Shown: positions 49,705 to 57,221 of the stretch, one piece after another
Layout of the letters: each line of letters begins with the position of its first letter
Numbering within the stretch: position 1 is the first letter of the stretch
NCBI RefSeq assembly: GCF_000210915.2
Contig: NC_016620.1
Span: forward strand, 992,001-1,056,000
Source of the DNA: Halobacteriovorax marinus SJ
Lineage (GTDB): Bacteria > Bdellovibrionota > Bacteriovoracia > Bacteriovoracales > Bacteriovoracaceae
Direction: 5' to 3'
DNA length: 64,000 nucleotides
Program-made: the position numbers and the translations under genes
Notes under the pieces: generated by a model
Database searches by the model: none
What the model saw: the letters and a program-made list of their open reading frames with translations, nothing else
What the model was told of the DNA's origin: nothing

Positions 49705-51411
49705 ATGAATTCAATACATGGAGCAGTAGCTGCTTTACTCATTATCTTAGCGCCAATTTCAACTATCGCATCAGGCAAGAAATCGACTAGCTGGGTAATT
49801 TCTAATCCAGAATGGACTCCAAGTTTTGAAAAGCAGTACTCTGAATTTATAGCTGGAATTGGTAAAGCTAAAAAGAGTGGAGACTGTTCAACAACAGATC
49901 AGTGTCTACGCAGTAGAGTGGCCAATCCTCGCTTTTACAATCTTAATCCTTCAAATTTAAAATCTATTTTTGCAGACTGTGCAGATTTACCTTATGTGCT
50001 AAGGGCCTACTTTAGTTGGATGAACGGTTTGCCGTTTTCATTTCCTAATGCCTTATTGCCAGCGAAATGGTTCTCTGAAGAGAATCAATTAATATTAGCT
50101 GAAATCCAAGAGCTTCAAAGAGAGTTGGCCGATGCTGGCTTCTTTAGACGAAGAATAATTAATTCTAAAATTAAGAAACTAAGAAGACAGCTAAACGGTG
50201 GTAGCCGAAAAGTTCCTGACCTTCGCTATAATGCAGATGGAAACGTTATCAAATCTAAGAGAATGATAAAGAATGGGGATGATATTAACGAAGTTTTAAC
50301 AAGTGTTGTGGGAAGTATTTCAACAGCGTCTTTTAGAACTAATGCATCTGCAAATGGTGAAGGGGAAAAGTTTAGAGATACTTATCCTGTTAAAGTCGAT
50401 CGCGATGCAATAGTACCTGGAACTATTCTCTATGATCCAAATGGCCATATTGCTGTCGTTTACGAAGTTACAAAGAATGGCAAAATTCACCTTATTGATG
50501 CACATCCTGATAATTCTCTTACAGCGATTACTTACGGAGAAAAATTTTCTAGAACTTCAGTGAAGATTGGTGGAGGCTTCTCTAACTGGCGACCTTTCAC
50601 TTACCAAGATTCAAAGGTAAGATTTAAAAAGAATGAAGAGCTAGATAACTATAGCCTAGAGCAGTTTCAAAAGAGTCAGGACTTTTCTTTTGAAGGTCGT
50701 CAAATGAGCTTCTATGAGTTTGTTAGAAATAGACTCTCTCTAGGAAATCTCGTTTACAACCCTGTGCTTGAGTTAAGAGAGTTACTTGGAGAGCTCTGCT
50801 ATGATTTTAGAGAGAGAAAGCTCTCTGTTGATAAGGCCCTTGATAGTCGAATCAACTTAAAAGATCATCCTGAAAAGCTTCCTGAGAATATCTATGGAAC
50901 TGATGGAGAATGGGAAACATATTCAACACCATCTAGAGATGCGAGGTTAAAGGCCTCTATTAGAGAGGGGAGAGACTTAGTTAAAAAGATGCTACGTTTG
51001 AATTCTGAAGGAAGTTCTTCAGTGGAGTATAGTGGGAGTAATTTAAAGTCCGATCTTCTTTCTGTGTATGAAGAGGAAGTGGCGAAGTGTCGTATTCCAT
51101 TAACATTATCCGATAACTCAAACCTTGTTTTAGATCTTGATCAAATGCTTGGCAAAATCTATAAGCTTTCTTTCGATCCATATCACTGTGTAGAACTTAG
51201 ATGGGGTATAGAGGATGAGAGTAGTGCCTATAGATGCCAAGATTCTGAGGAGAAGTTGGAGTGGTACCTTCAAGAGCAAGGACTTAGAAATACAATTGAT
51301 AGGGATTATTCTCTAAAGATGGACTTTGGTCTTGGTGAGTTAGAAAATGCTGAAATTTCAGATGTTTACCAAGAAGATATCTCAATCTTAGGGGTACTTA
51401 GAACAGAGTAA
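49705..51411 (+). CDS. exported NlpC/P60-like cysteine peptidase-type protein
   Basis: 568 residues with a signal peptide ending near STIASG. Active-site-like residues in NlpC/P60 order: Cys92 (DCADLPYVLRAY), His248 (NGHIAVVYEV) and a polar third residue around Asp265/His267 (DAHPDN). A basic coiled-coil-like insert (about 130-175) and a C-terminal domain of about 270 residues of unknown fold complete it. It is probably a peptidoglycan or amide hydrolase. The start sits behind a masking hairpin. Confidence 0.7.
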   Translation: MNSIHGAVAALLIILAPISTIASGKKSTSWVISNPEWTPSFEKQYSEFIAGIGKAKKSGDCSTTDQCLRSRVANPRFYNLNPSNLKSIFADCADLPYVLRAYFSWMNGLPFSFPNALLPAKWFSEENQLILAEIQELQRELADAGFFRRRIINSKIKKLRRQLNGGSRKVPDLRYNADGNVIKSKRMIKNGDDINEVLTSVVGSISTASFRTNASANGEGEKFRDTYPVKVDRDAIVPGTILYDPNGHIAVVYEVTKNGKIHLIDAHPDNSLTAITYGEKFSRTSVKIGGGFSNWRPFTYQDSKVRFKKNEELDNYSLEQFQKSQDFSFEGRQMSFYEFVRNRLSLGNLVYNPVLELRELLGELCYDFRERKLSVDKALDSRINLKDHPEKLPENIYGTDGEWETYSTPSRDARLKASIREGRDLVKKMLRLNSEGSSSVEYSGSNLKSDLLSVYEEEVAKCRIPLTLSDNSNLVLDLDQMLGKIYKLSFDPYHCVELRWGIEDESSAYRCQDSEEKLEWYLQEQGLRNTIDRDYSLKMDFGLGELENAEISDVYQEDISILGVLRTE

Positions 51412-51449
51412 AATCTTTACTTTGGTCTCAATATAATTTATCGTATGGT

Positions 51450-52580
51450 ATGCGAAAAATTATAGTGCTTTCTATTCTATTTATGTTAAATCAATCTTTG
51501 GCAACTGAGCTGAAGATTGCTGTGTCAGACACTAATCTTGGCGGTGTTAATCAATCGCATTTGAAGTCTATTCTCTCTTGTACAACGGGAATTTTGGAAG
51601 AAAATATCACAATAAAATCTTTCCCAAGTCTAAGGGGAAGGCAAGAATTTCTAAATCGAACTGTCGATGGTTACTATCCAGTAGTCTTTACTTCTGAACT
51701 TAAAAATAATGGGCTCTTTCCTCTATATATAGATGAAGTACTAATGATAAAGCTCAAAGATATTCCCGACAAAAATATAAGTCTTGGCCTAGTGAAAGGA
51801 GACCACTCTCAATACTTGAAGAAGTTTAAGGATTATACTCTTTCATTTTCTGTTCTTAATTCAAAGACTCTATTTAGAGGGCTAGTGGAAAAAAGAGCGG
51901 AGGCCATCATTGTTAAAAGATCTGAAATACCAAATGATTTTTTATTGGATAACTTTGATCTGAAATCTCTAGAGTACGTAGAGTCCGGAATAGAACTCAA
52001 CACAAGCTTCTATAAGAAAGCTGCTATGGGAAAAATTGAAGTTCGTAAGCGCTATAGTGAATGCTTGGAAAAAGTGAACTTTCTACTTGATCACGATAGA
52101 AGAGAGTCCATTGTAAATAAGATCAGAAAAGATATTGAACATATTCAGTCCATTTTTACTATTGAGAGAAAGAACGTAAGTAATATCGCTAAGAAAGAGA
52201 AGATGTGGAAAGATGGTTCGAGGGGTTTAGACTTCATCCAGAAAATTCTAAAAAGTGAAGAGAGTATAAAGCTTAAAGAAGTTCTTTCTGGATATAACTT
52301 TGTTTCTGAAGCCTTTATCTTTAATCATCAAGGTGCAACTCTAGGTGAAACGATTAAATCTAGCGACTTTGATCAATCTGATGAGCGCAAATATAGTTTA
52401 GTAAAAAGCCAGAAAGAATTTAATGAAAATAATATCACTGACCTCTACTATGATGCCTCTTCAGGTGTCTTTCAAATTGGTATTATGATTCGTCTGCAAG
52501 ATAGAAAAGGAGACTTTTCTGGGGGTATTTATATTGGGGCCAATATTAATAAGATATTGACCCATTATAAAATTAATTAG
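51450..52580 (+). CDS. exported sensor-like protein: binding-protein domain plus Cache-like domain
   Basis: 376 residues; signal peptide (MRKIIVLSILFMLNQSLA). Residues about 20-215 resemble a periplasmic solute-binding domain (ELKIAVSDTNLGGVN, ISLGLVKGDHSQYL). After a helical linker the last 100 residues resemble a Cache/PDC ligand domain (AFIFNHQGATLGETIKSSDF, GGIYIGANINKIL). No membrane helix after the signal and no kinase or receptor domain follow, so it is a soluble periplasmic protein. Its 3' end overlaps the convergent small gene by 8 bp. Confidence 0.6.
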   Translation: MRKIIVLSILFMLNQSLATELKIAVSDTNLGGVNQSHLKSILSCTTGILEENITIKSFPSLRGRQEFLNRTVDGYYPVVFTSELKNNGLFPLYIDEVLMIKLKDIPDKNISLGLVKGDHSQYLKKFKDYTLSFSVLNSKTLFRGLVEKRAEAIIVKRSEIPNDFLLDNFDLKSLEYVESGIELNTSFYKKAAMGKIEVRKRYSECLEKVNFLLDHDRRESIVNKIRKDIEHIQSIFTIERKNVSNIAKKEKMWKDGSRGLDFIQKILKSEESIKLKEVLSGYNFVSEAFIFNHQGATLGETIKSSDFDQSDERKYSLVKSQKEFNENNITDLYYDASSGVFQIGIMIRLQDRKGDFSGGIYIGANINKILTHYKIN

Positions 52581-52968
52581 CGTCTTTACACGACCAGTTT
52601 ACTGAATGTACTTCGTGTGAAGGGATTCTTGCAAATGCCCAAAAATTTCCATCTGTAGCATTTCTTACTCGGTCAACTCTGATTCTAAAGTTTCCAGTGG
52701 TAAATTCTTGAACTCTATCTTGGTACTTTGAGATAAGATTCACTTTCTTGTAGTAGTGAACTGGTCTTCCGTCTTTAAGTGAATTGACTCTTATCTCGTA
52801 GAAAACATTCTTACTGCCTAATTTGGACTGGTAGATAATGGCATCGTCCACATTCGCATCGTCTGCTAGGTCTACGCAGCGATATAGCTCTGTTCTCTTA
52901 GGAGTTAAGCCAGCATGTGCACTCAAGCTTAAAAGTGTTATTAGACTACTTACAATTAAAGTTTTGAT
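52573..52968 (-). CDS. small secreted protein with apparent ATC start codon
   Basis: 131 residues if translation begins at the ATC complementary to 52966-52968. AGGAG lies 7 bases upstream, and the translation then is a perfect signal peptide (KTLIVSSLITLLSLSAHA followed by GLTPKR). The nearest ordinary start (TTG at 52926) would remove nearly all of the signal peptide and has no site. The mature part is a strand-rich domain with Cys near both ends. No family is recognised. Either a non-AUG start or a recent mutation (ATG to ATC) is implied. Confidence 0.6.
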   Translation of the reverse strand: MKTLIVSSLITLLSLSAHAGLTPKRTELYRCVDLADDANVDDAIIYQSKLGSKNVFYEIRVNSLKDGRPVHYYKKVNLISKYQDRVQEFTTGNFRIRVDRVRNATDGNFWAFARIPSHEVHSVNWSCKDAN

Positions 52969-53111
52969 AGGACGCTCCTTTTTTCTTTAATTATACCAGC
53001 TTTCCCTATCTCTTTAGGGCAATGAAAAATATGCTCTAATGCAGCTTGTCTTTTACTTAAATTGTTGTTTGCATTTATAAATAAGAACTTTAAAATGGTG
53101 AAAAGCTATAT

Positions 53112-56100
53112 ATGGAGTTCAAATTGAATTATTTGCTTAAAGTCACTCTAGTACTCGTACTTTCTCTCAATATTCATGCAACTAATAAATGTATAAAAAG
53201 TGAAGTCCTGTCTCTTAACGATACGGTTGTAGGAAATATAGAGCACAGAATTGTTGGAATTAAAAATGTTCTCAGTGGTAAAGGGGGAGATAGCTCTCTA
53301 ATCTGGAATGTCTTTGGAAATGACTTCGACTTTAATAGGTCTGATGAATATATATCTAAACTAGAGACAATAAACTCAAAGTCTAGGGGAATATCTGAGG
53401 AGTATGAGTATCTATCAAATTGCTTAAAGGAATTAAAGTTAACTAAGAGAATGGCCCAGCTTGAAAAACTCTCTATAGAATATAATAACTTTAAAGTACA
53501 ACTCTTTAAAAAGAATAAGGCCCTTAATAATTCAATAAAGCTAAATATTGATTCAAATAGCTCTATTCCTTCATTGGCCAAAGAGATCGATGAAGAGTTT
53601 ATTGTTCTGGAGAAGAGTAAGAGAGATATAGAAAAGGAGTTGGCACAAAATGAGTCAAAAACCTTAATAGATTCTAACTCAAAAGAAGTCGTATTCTATC
53701 AAAACTCTCTGCTTAAATTTAAGTTAGATTTAATTAAGACGAGGATACTCTTTAATAGAAACCTACAACAGAAAATTGAATACTTTAATTTGAAAAGTTT
53801 AAAGCTATCAAATCTTTCTTCAAATTATGAAGAAAGAGATACTGAAACTATTGAGGCACAATTTGTTGAAGTTGAAAAGATTTGGAAAGAGGTCACTAAG
53901 CAAAACTTCTATGATTTAATTAAAGGATCTTTATTCTTTGATATTCCAAGAGTACCAGGGGTTTTTACTTCAAAAAGAAATGTTGAAAGTGAGATTAGAG
54001 CGACCTTAGAGACCGAGAGAAGTAAAGTTAGTACTTTTAGAAAGGAGTCTATCTCTGATCTAACTAAGAAGAAAGAAGAAGAACTAAAGCTATTAAATAA
54101 TTTATTAATTCAAATAAACTCCCTTCGAAGTAATTATTATAATAAGTTAAGTTTTAGCTTTTTATCTGGTCGATTTTTTACTTCATCTTACTTAAGTTCT
54201 TTAAAGAATGAAATATATGCATCTCCTTATCGTTTACTGAACTATGTTTATTCTAAGTATCTCTTCGTGAATGAAAAACTCTCTTTAGGGAGGGATGGAA
54301 TAACGGATTTAAGTTTATTGCTCTTTAAATATATGATGATCATCTTAGGTGTCTTTAGCTTTAAATTGGTTCTTCATAAAATTTATGATTTCTTAGAGAA
54401 AAAGAATAGAGGACTTGTTTCAAAGAGAAAGCGCTCGGAGTTCTTTAGCTACTTAACGACAATTTGGAATAAGCATAGTGATAACTTCTACAGTATTTCA
54501 TGGCTATTTTTGTTATTTGTACTATCTCATTTTGAACTATTAAATAATATATCAATTATATTGAATATCTTTATAATTCTAATTGTTGCCAAGATCATAA
54601 GGTCCCTTGTCATTCTCTTCCTTAGTACAGTTTCATCAATAGACTCTAGAAATTATAGAAGCTTTAAATTGAAGGCCGAGGGAACAGCTGGACGATTCGC
54701 AAATATTTACCTTGTATATTCCTTAATCATGGTTCTTTTAAATCTTACAGTTGGTAAGGTTTATATTTATTCAATCGTAAAGTTTGTTGCAATCATCTAC
54801 TCACTATATCAAGTCATCGAAACATCTTCTGTATGGTCAAAGGAATTTAGTACTTATACGGAAAAGAAGTTTTCTGGAGTCATTGTAGATAAGATTGAGC
54901 GCTTTTATAAATTCTTACCATCGAAGATTCAGGGGATCTTTAGTTTTCTCTTTATCTCCATTTTAACAATCGTGAATATTTTTATAAGAATGACGGAAGA
55001 CTTCGCAATTTCTAAGAAGATTTCTGCAAATCTATTTAGAAAGCAAGTGGAGAGTGTAGAAGTTGAAGAGGGAGCGAGTGAGCAGATTCCTAATGAATAT
55101 AAGGAGAAGTTTACTTTTAACTCTCTCGATGTAGAAGAGCACTATGTAAATCACACATCTGAAATTGAAGAGTCAATCTGTAATGAGATTGTAGAGTGGA
55201 TAGATGAGAAGTCCGAGGAGCACTCTGTCGTTGTCTATGGAGACAAGGGAATAGGGAAGACGACGCTTCTTAAAAAAGTTATTAGGGATATGGAGGGGAG
55301 ATATACTGACGAGTTAAGTTGTGTGTACACCAAAGTTCCTGCTAAAACCATTGATAGAGAGAAGGCCCATACTTTTATCGTTAACGCTCTCGGATTGGAG
55401 GAGAATGGCTCCTTTGATCTCTATAAGCTAGATAAGATGCTAGAGAAGAAAACAGTTCTTGTTATAGATGAAGCTCAGAACTTATTTCTATCCCATACGA
55501 AGGGTTTCTCTGCCTATAATGGACTTCTTAATATGATTAATCTGAGTACTGAGAATATCTTTTGGGTCCTATCATTTAATAAGTATAGTTGGCTCTATTT
55601 AGATCGAGCATTTGGTCGCAGCCAGTTCTTTAGAAATATTTTTCCTCTTAAGGGATGGGATGATACAGCTATAAAAGAACTTATTTTTAAAAGGCATCAC
55701 AGTTCAGAGTACAAACTCTCATATGATCTTTTAATTAATGCAACGAGATCTCAAGATGAGATGGATCGCTACACAACAGTAGAGTCGAAGTTCTTTAAGC
55801 TACTGTGGGAGCTCTCAAGAGGAAATCCTAGGGCAGCTCTCTATCTCTGGTTAACATCACTTTCTAGAAGAAATAGTAAGACATTTAATGTGCATATACC
55901 TAAGGATGCTGACTTAGATAGTTTGGACAAATTAGCTGACGATATATTCTTTGTGATTGCCTCTGTTTTAAAACATGAAAATCTTTCTCCCAATGAAATA
56001 GAGAGTACTACAAACTTACCGAAGGGAATTGTTAGAAACGCAATCAAGGTTGGACAAGAGAGAAACTTCTTTTTTAAAGATAAACATGGAAGATATATGA

Positions 56101-56168
56101 TTGAGATATCTTCCCAATACGGACTTATTAAGTACTTAAAGTCGAAGAATTTTATATATGGATACTAA
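53112..56168 (+). CDS. membrane protein with MscK-like N-terminal half and C-terminal P-loop ATPase
   Basis: 1018 residues. A signal peptide (1-23) is followed by a long periplasmic helical/coiled-coil region to about 390, then about six membrane helices (402-425, 462-476, 480-508, 529-548, 549-570, 607-626). From about 660 a cytoplasmic AAA/STAND-type ATPase follows: Walker A GDKGIGKTTLL near 709, Walker B TVLVIDEAQNLF near 780, Arg-rich helices, and a winged-helix-like tail (LSPNEIESTTNLPKGIV). The N-terminal half resembles the coiled-coil sensors of large MscS-type channels, but the MscS pore is encoded by the next gene, which overlaps by 11 bp. TTG 53124 with GGAG upstream is an alternative start. 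Confidence 0.75.
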   Translation: MEFKLNYLLKVTLVLVLSLNIHATNKCIKSEVLSLNDTVVGNIEHRIVGIKNVLSGKGGDSSLIWNVFGNDFDFNRSDEYISKLETINSKSRGISEEYEYLSNCLKELKLTKRMAQLEKLSIEYNNFKVQLFKKNKALNNSIKLNIDSNSSIPSLAKEIDEEFIVLEKSKRDIEKELAQNESKTLIDSNSKEVVFYQNSLLKFKLDLIKTRILFNRNLQQKIEYFNLKSLKLSNLSSNYEERDTETIEAQFVEVEKIWKEVTKQNFYDLIKGSLFFDIPRVPGVFTSKRNVESEIRATLETERSKVSTFRKESISDLTKKKEEELKLLNNLLIQINSLRSNYYNKLSFSFLSGRFFTSSYLSSLKNEIYASPYRLLNYVYSKYLFVNEKLSLGRDGITDLSLLLFKYMMIILGVFSFKLVLHKIYDFLEKKNRGLVSKRKRSEFFSYLTTIWNKHSDNFYSISWLFLLFVLSHFELLNNISIILNIFIILIVAKIIRSLVILFLSTVSSIDSRNYRSFKLKAEGTAGRFANIYLVYSLIMVLLNLTVGKVYIYSIVKFVAIIYSLYQVIETSSVWSKEFSTYTEKKFSGVIVDKIERFYKFLPSKIQGIFSFLFISILTIVNIFIRMTEDFAISKKISANLFRKQVESVEVEEGASEQIPNEYKEKFTFNSLDVEEHYVNHTSEIEESICNEIVEWIDEKSEEHSVVVYGDKGIGKTTLLKKVIRDMEGRYTDELSCVYTKVPAKTIDREKAHTFIVNALGLEENGSFDLYKLDKMLEKKTVLVIDEAQNLFLSHTKGFSAYNGLLNMINLSTENIFWVLSFNKYSWLYLDRAFGRSQFFRNIFPLKGWDDTAIKELIFKRHHSSEYKLSYDLLINATRSQDEMDRYTTVESKFFKLLWELSRGNPRAALYLWLTSLSRRNSKTFNVHIPKDADLDSLDKLADDIFFVIASVLKHENLSPNEIESTTNLPKGIVRNAIKVGQERNFFFKDKHGRYMIEISSQYGLIKYLKSKNFIYGY

Positions 56169-56979
56169 TATTGGAAATTTGATTTTTACCTTCTTTAAAG
56201 TAGATAAGATCTTCTTATTCATTTTTTTGATCGTTCTCATTGTAGTCTTTATCAGAGTTGTAAATCTCTGGTCTGAAAAGTTTCAAGAAAAACTATCTGG
56301 AAAGAGACTTCTTATCTTACAAGTGACAACAGTCTTTTCTTTTGCAACTTATCTCTTAGGAACTTTAGGGGCATTTTATTTTGTTTTCAGACCTTCTAAA
56401 GAATTACTTCTAACTGTTGGTGGATCTGCTGCTGTTGCTTTTGGTTTCGCTCTAAAGGACTTAGTTGGTTCTGTAATCGCTGGCTTTATTCTTCTCTTTG
56501 ATCGTCCGTTTCAAGTTGGAGACAGAGTGAGCTATGGCGATAGTTATGGAGAAATTAAGAGCATTGGTCTTAGGTCAGTGAAGTTACAAACACTCAATGA
56601 TGATACAGTAACCATTCCAAATTCTAAGTTTCTCACAGATACTGTCGCTAGTGGAAATAGTGGGGCTTTAGATATGATGATTGTAACGACTTTCTATGTC
56701 TCTATTCATGAAGATCTTGAGCGAGTAAAGAAGCTTCTCCATGAAGTTGTTATAACGAGTCGATTCGTTTTCTTAGAAAAACCTGTAACAATTATTTTTG
56801 AAGAAGTTCCACTGTCAAATGACTTTGTCGTAAAAGTAAATGTAAAGGCCTATGTTTTAGATGTTAAATTTGAAAAATTATTTCTAACTGATATCACGAT
56901 TAGAGGGAATAAAATCCTTAAAGAGAATCATATTCTTAGACCTGGCTCTACTCATATTAATGAAGTAAAAACCACATAA
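56158..56979 (+). CDS. MscS-family mechanosensitive channel
   Basis: 273 residues. Two N-terminal helices precede the pore helix (GGSAAVAFGFALKDLVGSVIAGFILL) and the MscS beta domain (RPFQVGDRVSYG, IKSIGLRSVKLQTLNDDTVTIPNSKFL). The C-terminal alpha/beta cage is present. It would form a heptameric inner-membrane channel that opens under tension. It is translationally coupled to the ATPase protein, so it probably forms the pore of a joint complex. Confidence 0.92.
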   Translation: MDTNIGNLIFTFFKVDKIFLFIFLIVLIVVFIRVVNLWSEKFQEKLSGKRLLILQVTTVFSFATYLLGTLGAFYFVFRPSKELLLTVGGSAAVAFGFALKDLVGSVIAGFILLFDRPFQVGDRVSYGDSYGEIKSIGLRSVKLQTLNDDTVTIPNSKFLTDTVASGNSGALDMMIVTTFYVSIHEDLERVKKLLHEVVITSRFVFLEKPVTIIFEEVPLSNDFVVKVNVKAYVLDVKFEKLFLTDITIRGNKILKENHILRPGSTHINEVKTT

Positions 56980-57025
56980 GTGTGGCAAAAAATGAAAATA
57001 TATTCATAATATCCCTTACCATAAG

Positions 57026-57107
57026 GCAACCTTAAGTCAGCCTCAATGGATCCTCATGATGGTTTCTCTCCATGATTTAAGAAGGTTGCACACTCTATAT
57101 TAAGAGT
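57026..57107 (+). ncRNA. structured leader or small RNA upstream of the receptor gene
   Basis: GCAACCTT (57026-57033) pairs with AAGGTTGC (57082-57089) across a 48-base interior that itself can fold (ATGG/CCAT). A second stem, ACTCT/AGAGT (57092-57107), follows. It lies 115 bp before the receptor ATG and 46 bp after the MscS stop. No known riboswitch consensus was matched; it may be an extended terminator of the channel operon. The remainder of the 242-bp gap is AT-rich with an AGGAG site before the receptor start. Confidence 0.3.
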
Positions 57108-57221
57108 TATTTAATTTAGTTAATTTTCTTAATTTTTTAACCTCAGATTCTTAATTATTCCCCTTAGTATATCCGAAGATTTATTGAGATCAATTCTGAT
57201 AATTTTATTTAGGAGTTAAAA

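Noticed and set aside
57001-57221. Possible cyclic di-GMP (GEMM) riboswitch before the receptor gene
   Set aside because: The GEMM core sequences are absent; only an unassigned stem structure is present.
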